Positions 1-8,548 of a DNA stretch of 64,000 bases are shown piece after piece. The DNA lies in contig CAMDKM010000007.1 in assembly GCA_945900965.1 (NCBI GenBank), forward strand, positions 1 through 64,000, given 5' to 3'. Source of the stretch: Bordetella parapertussis. Its GTDB lineage: Bacteria > Pseudomonadota > Gammaproteobacteria > Burkholderiales > JACQAP01. The position numbers and the translations under genes are program-made. The notes under the pieces were generated by a model. It was not told the DNA's origin. It saw only the letters and a list, made by a program, of their open reading frames with translations, and searched no databases. How positions within the stretch are numbered: position 1 is the stretch's first letter; the number at the start of each line of letters is the position of its first letter.

Positions 1-240
1 TCGGGGAGGGGGATGCTTCGCCTCAAACCGCGCGCGGCGGAAAATTACCCAATGACTGCGCCTTACAGCCCGCCAAATACGTCATTTCGGCCATCAGGCG
101 TGCCATCCATCGCGATATTAAAGTGTCGTGGTGAAATATGCGGGCTAAACCCCTTCCCCTGCTTGCGGGGGAAGATTGGGAAGAGGGCATGCCTTTCGGT
201 CTCGTGTTTATCATGCCGTGGGCGCCTTGCGCTGCGGAAC

Positions 241-516
241 TCAAAACCCCTCGTGTATTCCGTCGCCTTTCACGAGCAAATGTTTGGTCTCGCCGCTGGG
301 GCTATGTTGCAGGTGGGCAACCACCTGCTTGCACATACGCTTCAAATGCCCTGCGTCTTTGCTCGCAACCACTTCCTCCGGGAAGTCGAGCCTGTGAGTG
401 ACATTCGGCAACCCCAGGTAAATTGTGTGGTTACCATCCGCGTGCTTGTAATCAAGCGTTGCGCCTTGGAAGGCGTTGCCCAAAGTCCTCATCAAAACCT
501 CGATTTTCTCTTTCAT
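241..516 (-). CDS. Small hypothetical protein (91 aa)
   Basis: I do not recognise this family. The protein begins MKEKIEVLMRTLGNAF and reads as a normal soluble polypeptide with mixed alpha/beta composition, no signal peptide and no membrane segment. A GGAGG ribosome site lies a few bases before the ATG, which supports translation. It is the leftmost of three minus-strand genes or gene fragments (241-1199) that read away from an integrase fragment at 1589-1672, so it could be a former integron cassette gene; that is inference. Nothing in the sequence indicates a function. Confidence 0.5.
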   Translation of the reverse strand: MKEKIEVLMRTLGNAFQGATLDYKHADGNHTIYLGLPNVTHRLDFPEEVVASKDAGHLKRMCKQVVAHLQHSPSGETKHLLVKGDGIHEGF

Positions 517-573
517 GCGGCCTCCAATCCTTGCAACCCGTCACTACTCGCCCAATGCCAGAAATTGCGCAAA

Positions 574-969
574 CTAGCGGGGAGGCACAAAGCAAGCCCT
601 GCCGCTAATGTTTTGCAGGCCTTCGATTGTAACCATGACTAGCTCGTAGACCCGCCCGGCGACCGAGTTCGATAGCCCCGCTCGCAACGCCTCAGCTTTG
701 GCCCATTCGGCGCTTTTTTCTTCATTGTCTTGGCGCTTTGTGTCGTAAATCGAGTCATGAAACCAAAGAGCCAGCTCTATTTCGTAAGGACGCTCGGCGA
801 ATGAACTGAATAGCGGCAAACAGACAAAGCACTCATCCAAGTGCCGTGGTGTGTGGTAGCTGCGGTGTTTCTCTGAATAGTGGGCAAGCAACTCATGGAA
901 CAGGGCCAGGTCGGCTGCCGAGACTCCAAGCCCTTTCCACATCTCTTGCCATTGTTCAAGGCAGGGCAT
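574..969 (-). pseudogene. Truncated HD-superfamily metal-dependent phosphohydrolase
   Basis: The first 114 residues match predicted metal-dependent HD phosphohydrolases of the COG4339 kind: a YHTPRHLDECF segment near residues 39-49 and the HD pair at residues 71-72 (ALWFHDSIYD). Family members are about 200 residues and continue after the MVT at 112-114 with a further histidine-containing helix. Here the sequence changes abruptly to an unrelated 17-residue tail and stops at 131. The C-terminal metal ligands are therefore missing and the protein is probably inactive. A deletion or recombination near 630 is the likely cause. It lies among other broken genes in an accessory region. Confidence 0.65.
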
Positions 970-980
970 GCTTGAGGGGG

Positions 981-1199
981 CTAACGAATGAAATGGAATT
1001 CCCCGTCTTGGTAAAGTGGCGGTGCGGTCTTGCGGTGTCGATTAGCGATGATAGTTGTTCCGGAGCGAACATAAATAGCCCCGTCTTCGAGATTCTCAAA
1101 GAGCGCGGAAACTGGAATACGGGTGTGCCGGAACACCCAATCGCCGCTTACCTTGCCTGGATCACGCTCCACTGCCGTACATGAGGACCAGTCGATCAT
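981..1199 (-). pseudogene. Truncated DUF433 (antitoxin-like) gene
   Basis: Residues 1-41 are a clear DUF433 N-terminus (DPGKVSGDWVFRHTRIPVS followed by ALFENLEDGA). DUF433 proteins are small helix-turn-helix-like proteins of about 75 residues, often paired with a PIN-like or DUF5615 toxin. After LEDGA the usual DEFLEWFPGV continuation is absent and replaced by an unrelated 31-residue tail, so the domain is cut in half. No partner toxin is present. It lies 11 bp upstream of the truncated HD gene on the same strand and looks like part of the same set of damaged mobile genes. Confidence 0.65.
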
Positions 1200-1588
1200 A
1201 AATAAATGCTACCACTGTTGTCGCTTTGGGATTAAGGAATGAAAGCGTCTCCCTTAAAGGGCAAAATTGTGCCCGGAAAAGGTAGCTTTAAGGACCGAAA
1301 GCCACCCAGAATTCCATCGCTAAGCAAGTGACATCAATGAGTTACGCGGGTCCGACCCGAGCGCCAGGCATAACGTGAACTCGACTCCCGAAACGTCGGC
1401 GATCCTGGAACAGGCGGCTCGGCGTATCTGGAAATGCCTTGAGTTCCAAATGTCTTGCGGCCATTGTTCATGAAAATAGTTATATCGAAGTCGGGCTATT
1501 TGCCGCCGTATCACGAAATAGACTGCGTGGAGATAGATCAACGTTAGCCAAACCAACGATTTCGTCAACAGAATATTCCAGCTCCCGT

Positions 1589-1672
1589 ATCCTGGATAGG
1601 CTGCGTGAGGCGATAACGCACCTTCACTACAGCCGTCGGACTGAGGAGGCTTATATCCACTGGACCAAGCGA
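1589..1672 (+). pseudogene. Integron-type tyrosine integrase, N-terminal fragment
   Basis: The 28 codons from ILDRLREAITHLHYSRRT to AYIHWTKR match the N-terminal SAM-like DNA-binding domain of integron integrases, whose usual form is LLDQLREALRxxHYSxRTExAYVxWIxRF. Homology ends exactly at 1672; the expected FILFHGKRHP continuation and the whole catalytic domain are gone. Position 1673 is the stop codon of an unrelated minus-strand reading frame, so a recombination junction lies here. Integron integrases face away from their cassettes, and the genes at 241-1199 read in the opposite direction, which fits an integron remnant. No intact attC or attI site was recognised. Confidence 0.6.
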
Positions 1673-1813
1673 TTACTTATCCACGCGCTCACGAAACGCT
1701 TGTATTAACAGTCCTAGTTTTTCCGTCAACGCGGGTCCGAGAGATTCTTCACTGAGAATGCCGACGGCAATCGCGTCGCAAACGGCGGCCATCGGGTCGG
1801 ACGCGGTGCGGAT
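1673..1813 (-). pseudogene. Possible C-terminal fragment of an unknown gene
   Basis: About 46 codons ending in AFRERVDK and a stop at 1673 have protein-like composition (includes DPMAAVCDAIAVGILSEES). The fragment is bounded on one side by the integrase junction at 1672/1673 and on the other by a simple repeat at 1821-1846, beyond which the frame loses protein character. No start codon or family is recognisable. It may be the tail of a gene brought next to the integrase fragment by recombination. The call is weak. Confidence 0.25.
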
Positions 1814-1820
1814 CAGAAAA

Positions 1821-1846
1821 CAGAGGGCTGAGGACTGAGGACAGAA
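1821..1846. repeat. Short G-rich tandem repeat (CTGAGGA type)
   Basis: CAGAGGGCTGAGGACTGAGG and a few following bases are two to three diverged copies of a 7-nt unit close to CTGAGGA. The same kind of 7-nt tract, with unit GGACAGA on the reverse strand, occurs inside the coding region at 41115-41147. The rest of 1847-2016 holds no recognisable gene. Confidence 0.5.
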
Positions 1847-2016
1847 GTTTGGAGTTGAGCGAGGACAAAGCGGACGCAACGGCGGGTCACGCCCGCAGGC
1901 ACTGCTCCGCCTTCGCGGTCGCGCCCTTTGGATCGGCAATTCGCGTCAGCCATCCAGGCAACCATCAAACCGCGTTGCTTCCTTCGCCAACAGGGCATTC
2001 CAAAACTGGATGTCAC

Positions 2017-2814
2017 CTATACCTTTGGCGCCACATCCAGTCTCGCGATCCAATCTTCCATGCCCGGCTTCGCCACCGGGTAGCGCTCCATTACCCGCGG
2101 ATCGTGGCCGGGAACAATATGCTTGGGGGAACTCGCCAGGCGCTTGAGGGTATTGAAGCCCTCGTGCATTTCGGCCACGCTGTACACGATGGGAAACAGG
2201 CGGTCCTGTTCCATGTGCGCGTAGAAATGGCTGGCGTCGGAGGCCAGCACCACCCAGCCGCGGCGGGTACGTACTCTGACAGCCTGAATACCCTTGGTGT
2301 GCCCGCCGATATGGTGCACCTCGATACCCGGCGCCACTTCGTCCGAGCCGTCGTGAAACACCACGCGCTGATCGAATACGCAACGCACCATGTGCGTCAC
2401 GTCATCGGCTTCGTAAGCATGCCGCATGGTCGCATGGCACATGCAACGGCCGGTCACAAAGTCCATTTCCTTGTCTTGCAGATGAAACCGAGAGCCTGAG
2501 AACAAGGGCAGGTTGCCGGCGTGGTCGTAATGCATGTGGGTGATGATCACGTCCGACACTTTCTCCGACGCAATCCCCAGGGCCTTGAGCCCTTCGGCCA
2601 CCGGCTTGACGATCTTGCGATTGCGCTTCTTGGCCATCGCCTCGCTGAAGCCGGTATCCACCACGATGTGGCGGCCGTTTCCCGAAATAACCCAGACGTA
2701 ATAGTTGAGCGGCATCTCGACATCGTGCTCGTCGCCGCCCAGGAAATTGTCCGGGGAACGGCGCATCAGGTGCGCGTATTTGATTGCGTAGACTTCGTAG
2801 TGGTCATCCGTCAT
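2017..2814 (-). CDS. MBL-fold hydrolase, N-acyl homoserine lactonase-like
   Basis: A 265-residue metallo-beta-lactamase-fold enzyme. The metal motif HMHYDH is at residues 93-98, with further probable ligands H172 (GGHTKG), D193 (ASDASH) and H237 (VPGHDP). Length and the N-terminal region (PLNYYVWVISGNGRHIVVDTGF is split around residues 35-56) resemble AttM/AiiA-type lactonases that open the lactone ring of acyl homoserine lactones. Many relatives act on other lactones or esters in catabolism, so the substrate is not fixed. There is no signal peptide, so it is probably cytoplasmic. The neighbouring carboxymuconolactone decarboxylase-like gene and transporter favour a catabolic role. Confidence 0.8.
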   Translation of the reverse strand: MTDDHYEVYAIKYAHLMRRSPDNFLGGDEHDVEMPLNYYVWVISGNGRHIVVDTGFSEAMAKKRNRKIVKPVAEGLKALGIASEKVSDVIITHMHYDHAGNLPLFSGSRFHLQDKEMDFVTGRCMCHATMRHAYEADDVTHMVRCVFDQRVVFHDGSDEVAPGIEVHHIGGHTKGIQAVRVRTRRGWVVLASDASHFYAHMEQDRLFPIVYSVAEMHEGFNTLKRLASSPKHIVPGHDPRVMERYPVAKPGMEDWIARLDVAPKV

Positions 2815-2858
2815 TGATTAGGGCTCCAAATCAAAACTCTTTCACCAAAACCTCTTTC

Positions 2859-3040
2859 ACCGCAGAGGACGCAGAGGACGCGGAGGAAAGTCAAAAGCAA
2901 AGAATATGATGGTTTAAAGACGTCGTTGATGATTTTCCGTTGCAGCCGACTATTATCTCGATGAGACATGGGCAAGCATCGTTATCGGACACATCCATTC
3001 TTTTTAGTTTTTCCTCCGCGTCCTCCGTGTCCTCTGCGGT
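2859..3040. repeat. Inverted-repeat element A (9-nt unit, CGCAGAGGA type)
   Basis: Left arm 2859-2889 consists of three 9-nt units (CGCAGAGGA, CGCAGAGGA, CGCGGAGGA). Right arm 3012-3040 is its near-perfect reverse complement (starts TCCTCCGCGTCCTCC). The arms enclose about 120 nt that resemble no gene. The element fills the gap between the MBL gene and the next gene, and the right arm ends 11 bp before that gene's stop codon. In RNA from either strand the arms could form a long hairpin. Confidence 0.85.
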
Positions 3041-3051
3041 ATGCGTTTTTC

Positions 3052-3441
3052 TTATTTCTTCTCGGATTTTTCGAATTCGGCAATGCCCTCTCTGGCCACG
3101 CGGAAGCTGTCGATCGCGGCCGGCACTCCGCAATAGATGGCGACCTGCAACAGTATCTCGCGCACTTCGGTTTTGGTCACACCATTGCGCAGCGCGCCTG
3201 TCACATGCAACTTCAATTCGTGCGGCCGGTTCAGGGCGCTGAGCATGGCGACGTTGAGCATGCTGCGGGTTTTCTTCGGCAGTTCTTCCCTGCCCCAGAC
3301 TGCGCCCCAGCAATACTCGGTGACCAGTTGTTGCATCGGCATGTTGAAATCGTCGGCTGCAGCAATGGATTTTTCCACGTACTCGGCACCCAACACGGAC
3401 TTGCGGATTTTCAGACCTTTTTCGAACATTTCGTTGCTCAT
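3052..3441 (-). CDS. Carboxymuconolactone decarboxylase family protein
   Basis: A 129-residue protein of the CMD/AhpD-like fold, close to PcaC (gamma-carboxymuconolactone decarboxylase). Typical features are the helix TRSMLNVAMLSALNRPHELK (residues 58-77) followed by H79 and the NGVTKTEVREILLQVAIYCG region (86-105). PcaC acts in the protocatechuate branch of the beta-ketoadipate pathway, but this family also includes many decarboxylases of unknown substrate. The length equals that of PcaC. Inverted-repeat elements A and B lie on both sides. Together with the lactonase-like gene it suggests ring-cleavage or lactone catabolism. Confidence 0.8.
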   Translation of the reverse strand: MSNEMFEKGLKIRKSVLGAEYVEKSIAAADDFNMPMQQLVTEYCWGAVWGREELPKKTRSMLNVAMLSALNRPHELKLHVTGALRNGVTKTEVREILLQVAIYCGVPAAIDSFRVAREGIAEFEKSEKK

Positions 3442-3484
3442 TGCTTATCTCCTGATGTTAAAAATCAAAATCGAAAACTCTTTC

Positions 3485-3626
3485 ACCGCGGAGGACACGG
3501 AGGACGCGGAGGAAAACCAAAGAAAAACCAAACGTGAGTGAAAAGCTAGCGCAGAAAGTGGTCGATAGATACGTCCGAGTATTCATATCTGCCTTGCTTT
3601 TGACTTTCCTCCGCGTCCTCTGCGGT
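3485..3626. repeat. Inverted-repeat element B (GGAGGACRC type)
   Basis: Left arm 3485-3514 (ACCGCGGAGGACACGGAGGA onward) and right arm 3606-3626 (TTTCCTCCGCGTCCTCTGCG) are complementary and enclose about 90 nt without a gene. The unit matches that of element A, about 450 bp away, closely enough to suggest common origin. The element occupies the space between the CMD gene start and the end of the LivK gene; nothing else is visible there. Confidence 0.8.
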
Positions 3627-3664
3627 GAGTGCGTTGTCTTAATTATTCTGGTGAGTGCGTTGTT

Positions 3665-4900
3665 TCAATTCTTCGTGGGCCAGACCGGCGCGGCCAATGC
3701 GTCTTTGGCGGGATACACGGTGATCGGCACACCTTTTTGCCACTGCACGATCATCAGACTGGCATCGGCACGGCGGCCGTTTTCCTCGAAACGGAGTTTT
3801 CCGTTGCCGGCAAAGAAATTCGCCGCGCCGCCGCTGAGATTCATTTCTCGCAGCGCCTTGGCAACTGCTTTGCGGTCGGCCTTGCCGGCGGCTTCCAGGG
3901 CTGCCTTGAAGATCAGCATGTCGCCATAGGTGGTAACGAAGTGCTGGGTGGGCCAGGGTTCGCCGGTTTTTCTCTTCACCTCGGCCACGAAGTCCTTCTG
4001 CGAACTGGTGGTCCAGTCGGCGACCACGGCCATGACGCCTTCCAGTTGCTCGATGTTCATGTTGCTACGCAGGTCCGGATCGAGAATGGCCGCACCGTTG
4101 GCGATGGTCGGCAGTTTGCCGCGCCCGAGACCGAACTCGTTCATTTTTTCCAGGAGCAGCTTGGCATCCGAGATCACGGTAGGCAGCAGGATCAGAATAT
4201 CCGGACGCGCGGCGCGCACTTTCTGGATCAGCGGCGTGGCATTGGCCAGCGGCGGGGTGAAGGTTTCGTCCACCACCAGCTTCAAGCCGAGCTTTTCGAA
4301 CTGATGGTCGCGCATCGGTTTGACGAAGGACACCGACGCCGCGGTATTGTCCATCACGATGCCGATGGTCTTGGGCCGTTGGCCGGAGGCTTTTTCGGCC
4401 ATCTTCAGCAATGCGGGCAAGGAGCCTTCGGCCTGCTGCACGCCGGTTGCGGAGGTCTGAAACACGTACTTGAAGCCGCGCGAGGTAATCAGGTCCGAAT
4501 AGGAGAACGTCACCACCGGCAGTTCGGCGCGCTCGGTCACTTCGGTGACCGCAAGAGTGAAGGAACTCAAGTAAGCGCCGGTGGCGGCCACCAGGTTCGG
4601 CGCATCGGCCACCATGCGCTGGGCGGCGTTTTTGGCCCGCTCGACCGAATCGCCGGCATCGAACACCGAGAGTTTGAGTTTCGCACCCCCCATGAACTTG
4701 ATGCCGCCCTGGGCGTTGATGGACTCGATTGCCATGTCGGCCGCCATTTTCATTACTTGGCCCTGGCGCGCATACGGCCCGGACATTGGCGCAATCAGGC
4801 CGACCTCGACTTCCTTGGTCTGCGCGCCAGCCAGGGTGCCCGTGCCTATCAGTGCGAGAGTCAGAATGTTGGTCGCAAGCCTGCTTATCCGAAAGGCCAC
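3665..4900 (-). CDS. ABC transporter substrate-binding protein (LivK-like)
   Basis: A periplasmic binding protein of the type 1 (Peripla_BP_6) family, about 411 residues. The mature part begins near QTKEVEVGLIAPMSGPYARQ and has the usual two-lobe sequence pattern. I choose the GTG at 4898-4900 because it gives an ideal signal peptide (VAFRISRLATNILTLALIG then GTGTLAGAQ). An ATG farther upstream at 5074 would translate straight through the inverted-repeat element at 4905-5040, which is implausible. It captures a small organic solute and delivers it to the LivHMGF membrane complex encoded next. The true substrate is unknown; members bind amino acids, aromatic acids or short amides. Confidence 0.88.
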   Translation of the reverse strand: MAFRISRLATNILTLALIGTGTLAGAQTKEVEVGLIAPMSGPYARQGQVMKMAADMAIESINAQGGIKFMGGAKLKLSVFDAGDSVERAKNAAQRMVADAPNLVAATGAYLSSFTLAVTEVTERAELPVVTFSYSDLITSRGFKYVFQTSATGVQQAEGSLPALLKMAEKASGQRPKTIGIVMDNTAASVSFVKPMRDHQFEKLGLKLVVDETFTPPLANATPLIQKVRAARPDILILLPTVISDAKLLLEKMNEFGLGRGKLPTIANGAAILDPDLRSNMNIEQLEGVMAVVADWTTSSQKDFVAEVKRKTGEPWPTQHFVTTYGDMLIFKAALEAAGKADRKAVAKALREMNLSGGAANFFAGNGKLRFEENGRRADASLMIVQWQKGVPITVYPAKDALAAPVWPTKN

Positions 4901-4904
4901 GCTC

Positions 4905-5040
4905 GAATCACGGAGGGCACGTAGAACACGGAGAAAAATATGGGACTTGAAACGTTCGACTCCTTCACCCACCGGGCAACCAAAAAAGAAAAATTGACGC
5001 TCTGGTTGACTCCGTGACCTCCGTGTTCTCCGTGATTCAA
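4905..5040. repeat. Inverted-repeat element C, abutting the livK start
   Basis: Left arm 4905-4938 (GAATCACGGAGGGCACGTAG onward) and right arm 5010-5040 (CTCCGTGACCTCCGTGTTCT onward) complement each other and enclose about 70 nt. The left arm begins four bases outside the GTG start codon of the binding-protein gene, so the hairpin would form the 5' untranslated region of that transcript. The unit (CACGGAGAA/CACGGAGGC) is the same as in element F at 22078. Confidence 0.85.
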
Positions 5041-5092
5041 CTGAATTGGTCAATTTTGTTTTTAAGCACATCATGCCTCCCGGTATTGAATT

Positions 5093-5800
5093 CTACATTC
5101 CCAGATACGCTTGGCGAACGCGATCGTTGTTGCGCAGGGTATCGTGGCTGCCTTCGAGCACCACCCGACCCGCTTCCAGCACATAGGCGCGGCTGGCGAA
5201 ATGCAGCGCTTCCGCCACCCGCTGCTCCACCAGCAGGATGGTCACGCCGGCATCGGCGTGGATGGCGACGATACGTTCGAAAATTTCATCAGCAACCGAA
5301 GGCGCGAGCCCCATGGAGGGCTCATCGAGCATCAGCAGCCGCGGGTTTGACGCCAGGCCGCGGCCGATGGCGAGCATCTGTTGTTGCCCGCCGGAGAGCG
5401 CGCCGGCCAGGGTTTTTGCGCGCTGCGCCAGCAGTGGAAACCAGGCGTAAATCCGCTCCAGATTTGCGCTCCATGCCCGCCGCGCATTGTCGGCATAGGC
5501 GCCCATTTGCAGATTTTCATAGACGGACAGGGACGGAAACACCTGACGGCCTTCCGGCACATGGGCGATGCCCCGATGCGCGCGCGCCGCAGCCGGCATC
5601 GCCAGCAGGTCCGCACCCTCGAAGCGGATTGCGCCGCCCATCACCGACACGATGCCAGAAATTGTCTTGAACAGGGTGGTTTTGCCCGCGCCATTGGGCC
5701 CGACGATGGCGACAAACTCACCCTTGCCAACCCGGATACTCACCTCGTTCAACACCAGCACGCCGCCGTATCCCGCGCTCAGGGATTCGATCTCAAGCAT
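5093..5800 (-). CDS. livF: Branched-chain-type ABC transporter ATPase LivF
   Basis: A 235-residue ATP-binding subunit. Walker A is GPNGAGKTTLFK near residue 34, the signature LSGGQQQMLAIGRGL is near 137 and Walker B LLMLDEPSMGLAP near 157. The C-terminus (YVLEAGRVVLEGSHDTL) is typical of LivF rather than LivG. Its start overlaps the end of the upstream fused LivM-LivG gene by 8 bp, so the two are translationally coupled. It powers uptake together with the ATPase half of that fusion. The gene is followed by the substrate-binding protein on the same strand. Confidence 0.9.
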   Translation of the reverse strand: MLEIESLSAGYGGVLVLNEVSIRVGKGEFVAIVGPNGAGKTTLFKTISGIVSVMGGAIRFEGADLLAMPAAARAHRGIAHVPEGRQVFPSLSVYENLQMGAYADNARRAWSANLERIYAWFPLLAQRAKTLAGALSGGQQQMLAIGRGLASNPRLLMLDEPSMGLAPSVADEIFERIVAIHADAGVTILLVEQRVAEALHFASRAYVLEAGRVVLEGSHDTLRNNDRVRQAYLGM

Positions 5801-7556
5801 TCGCAGCCCTCCAGCGTTTGCCGAGGTAGGCGTCGATCACCGCCGGATCGCGAGTGATCTGCGCCGGCAACCCCTGCGCGAGCAGCCCGCCTTCGTTGAG
5901 CACCACAAAGCGATCTACCAGACGCACCATCGCCTGCATGGTGTGTTCGATGATGACAATAGTGATGCCCTGCGCCGCCAACCGGCGCACCACGGCGATC
6001 ACGTCCTCGACTTCGGCCGCGCCCAGGCCCGCCAGGGTTTCGTCGAGAAGCAGCAGTTTTGGTTTGCCGGCCAGCGCGCGCGCCAGTTCCAGCAGACGCA
6101 GCTCCTTGTTCGACAGGCTACCCGCCAGTCGTTGCGCATGGGCCTGCAGGCCAACCTGGGCCAGCGCCCGTAACGCGACGGCGTGCGCATCGAGATCGGA
6201 TGCCGTATGCACATAGGCGCCGACGATGACGTTATCGAACACCGTCATGCGGCGAAACGGCCTCACCACCTGGAAAGTGCGCCCGATTCCTGCGGCACAA
6301 ATGTCGGATGTTTTGCGGCCCAGCAGAGAGCGGCCCTCGAACAGGATCTCGCCCGTGTCCGGCGCGATGAATCCGTTGAGCAAATTGAAAAACGTGGTCT
6401 TGCCGGCGCCGTTCGGTCCGATGATGCCGAGAATTTCTCCGCCCATCACGTTGATGCTCACATCGCGCACCGCCTGCAATCCGCCGAAGGCCTTCGCCAG
6501 GTTGCGCACTTCCATCACCACCGTCTCGCTCGGCGCGACACGTGCCGGCGGCGCCCTGAAAAATCCGGAATCGGCCATTCCAGGCTCGCGCGGGCGTGGT
6601 ATGGGGCGGCGGCGGGACAGCACATCATTGATTTTCCAGAACACCCCTTCCGGAGCCACCAGTATGACAACGATGATCGCGATGCCGTACACCACGCCCT
6701 GAATGCCGGGAATGACATCGCCCAGCCGGGCGTGCAGAAATTCGCTCAGCGGCACCAGCGTCAGCGCGCCAATTACCGGACCCCACAATGTTCCCGCGCC
6801 GCCGAACATGGTCACGATGAGTGCCTGTGCCGACACCAGCATGCCAAACACCGCGGGCGGCGTAACCACAAGCAACACAACGGCATAGAGCCCACCCACC
6901 GCACCCGCCAGTGCGCCGCTTAACACGATGGCCTTGAGTTTCCACGACAGGGTGGGAATACCGGTGGCTTCCGCGGCGGCTTCGTCCTGGCGAATCGCGA
7001 TCAGCGACATACCGAAGCGCGAACGCTCAACGCGACTGGTGAGCCACATCGCGCCAAGCAGGAGCGCGAGCGCCAACCAGGCATAGATGCGGTGATCCTC
7101 GAATTGCATCCACGCAGCGGGCGATTCGCGCTGCATCGGCAGCGCCAGCTCCTGATAGCCCAGCCACTCGAACAGATACAAGAGTGCCAGCGGATAGGCC
7201 AGCATCGCCAGCGCAAAGTAATGCCCGCGCAGGCGGAAGGTCGGGATGCCCACCGCCAATCCCGCCAGCGCGCCCACCGCCGCCGCGCAGGGAATACCGA
7301 ACCAGGGCGACAGACCCCAATGAATTTGCGCCAGCGCTACGAAGTAAGCGCCCAGGCCGAAAAATGCCGCATGGCCAAAAGACACCAGCCCGCTGTAGCC
7401 GCTCAGCAAATTCCACGACAGGCCCATCACCGCCCAGATCGGCACCACCGTCATGATGAGTTGGGTGTAGGAATTCTCCACCAGGGCGGTGAGCAGCGCG
7501 TACACCGCACCAAAGATGGCGACAGGCAATACCTGACCGCGCGGAAACTTCATCAT
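5793..7556 (-). CDS. Fused LivM permease and LivG ATPase
   Basis: A 587-residue fusion. Residues 1 to about 310 form a LivM-type inner-membrane permease with several hydrophobic helices and the motif NLLSGYSGLVSFGHAAFFGL. Residues about 345-587 form a LivG-type ATPase with Walker A GPNGAGKTTFFN and Walker B LLLLDETLAGLG. The ABC signature is non-canonical (LSNKELRLLELARAL instead of LSGGQ), as seen in some LivG relatives. This fusion is known in betaproteobacterial Liv-type systems. It lies 5 bp after livH and overlaps livF, forming one operon. Solute specificity cannot be read from the sequence. Confidence 0.88.
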   Translation of the reverse strand: MMKFPRGQVLPVAIFGAVYALLTALVENSYTQLIMTVVPIWAVMGLSWNLLSGYSGLVSFGHAAFFGLGAYFVALAQIHWGLSPWFGIPCAAAVGALAGLAVGIPTFRLRGHYFALAMLAYPLALLYLFEWLGYQELALPMQRESPAAWMQFEDHRIYAWLALALLLGAMWLTSRVERSRFGMSLIAIRQDEAAAEATGIPTLSWKLKAIVLSGALAGAVGGLYAVVLLVVTPPAVFGMLVSAQALIVTMFGGAGTLWGPVIGALTLVPLSEFLHARLGDVIPGIQGVVYGIAIIVVILVAPEGVFWKINDVLSRRRPIPRPREPGMADSGFFRAPPARVAPSETVVMEVRNLAKAFGGLQAVRDVSINVMGGEILGIIGPNGAGKTTFFNLLNGFIAPDTGEILFEGRSLLGRKTSDICAAGIGRTFQVVRPFRRMTVFDNVIVGAYVHTASDLDAHAVALRALAQVGLQAHAQRLAGSLSNKELRLLELARALAGKPKLLLLDETLAGLGAAEVEDVIAVVRRLAAQGITIVIIEHTMQAMVRLVDRFVVLNEGGLLAQGLPAQITRDPAVIDAYLGKRWRAANA

Positions 7557-7561
7557 GCCGC

Positions 7562-8521
7562 TCAGGTGCGCCGGGCGATGCGCCCGAACAGGCCTTGCGG
7601 CCGCAACAGGATGATGACGAGAAACACCACGAAAATCGCGGTGTTCTGCAATTGATTAGGCAGCACCAGGGTCGAAAGCTGCTGCACCAGCCCGATGGTC
7701 AGCCCGCCAAGAAACGCGCCGGACACACTGCCCAGCCCGCCCAGCACCACACCGGCGTACATGATGATGACGTATTCCAGCCCGACATAGGGCTGAAAGG
7801 GACTGCCGGAAGCGAGCAGGCCACCGCCCACCGCGGTGATCGCCACGCCGAAGCCAAAGGCCAGCCGGTGCGCGCGCTCCACGTCGATGCCCATATAGAT
7901 CGCCGCCTCGGGATTATCCGCCGCCGCGCGCAGCGACTTGCCCAGTCGCGAGCGCGCCATCAGCAACACAAAACCAAGCACCGTCAGCAGCGCAAGCACG
8001 CCGGATACCGCCTGCCCCTGGTTGACGAAAATCTCCACTCGGTCGCCGTAGAGCGGGCCGATGGTCCAAGCGTTGGAGGACAGCGGCGTGGGGATCGACA
8101 CCGGCGTGGAGCCAAACACGAACAACCCGCCATTTTGCAGAACCAGCGCAATGCCCAGCGTCAGAATCAACTGCGCATAATGACCTTCCGATTCCAGCGC
8201 ATTGCCGCGCATGCCGGTCACCCGGCTCACCAGGAATTTATGCACCAGCCAGCCGGCCAGAAACACCAGCGGCGCGGCAATAAGCGCGGCCAGATACGGA
8301 TCGGCCGCCGGGCCGAGCACTGAGTGCGCGCCAATCACGCCAAAGGCGTAATACGCCGCGTACATGCCCAGCATCATGAAATCGCCCTGCGCAAAATTGA
8401 TCACCCGCATGACGCCGAAGATCAAACTCAGCCCCACACACATCAAGCCATATATCGCCCCGGTGAGCAGACCCGCGGTCAGCGCCTGCAGGATGTTTTC
8501 GATCAGTTGCGGGAAGTTCAC
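7562..8521 (-). CDS. livH: Branched-chain-type ABC transporter permease LivH
   Basis: A 319-residue inner-membrane permease with about eight hydrophobic segments. The N-terminal signature GLMCVGLSLIFGVMRVINFA followed by QGDFMMLGMYAAYYAF is characteristic of LivH. The start is GTG at 8519-8521. It pairs with the LivM part of the following fusion gene to make the transport channel. It is the first gene of the operon livH, livMG, livF, livK. Element D lies directly upstream, between this start and the MmgE/PrpD gene. Confidence 0.9.
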   Translation of the reverse strand: MNFPQLIENILQALTAGLLTGAIYGLMCVGLSLIFGVMRVINFAQGDFMMLGMYAAYYAFGVIGAHSVLGPAADPYLAALIAAPLVFLAGWLVHKFLVSRVTGMRGNALESEGHYAQLILTLGIALVLQNGGLFVFGSTPVSIPTPLSSNAWTIGPLYGDRVEIFVNQGQAVSGVLALLTVLGFVLLMARSRLGKSLRAAADNPEAAIYMGIDVERAHRLAFGFGVAITAVGGGLLASGSPFQPYVGLEYVIIMYAGVVLGGLGSVSGAFLGGLTIGLVQQLSTLVLPNQLQNTAIFVVFLVIILLRPQGLFGRIARRT

Positions 8522-8548
8522 GGGAATAAATTCAAGGGCTGAAACGCT

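Noticed and set aside
1341..1374. Imperfect inverted repeat GTTACGC ... GCATAAC considered as an integron attC site
   Set aside because: attC sites begin with RYYYAAC and end with GTTRRRY; here the order is reversed, and the inner sequence does not fit the bipartite structure.
3629..4924. 431-codon plus-strand frame opposite livK
   Set aside because: It lies antisense to a clear periplasmic binding protein, is rich in His, Gly and Arg and has no recognisable domain.
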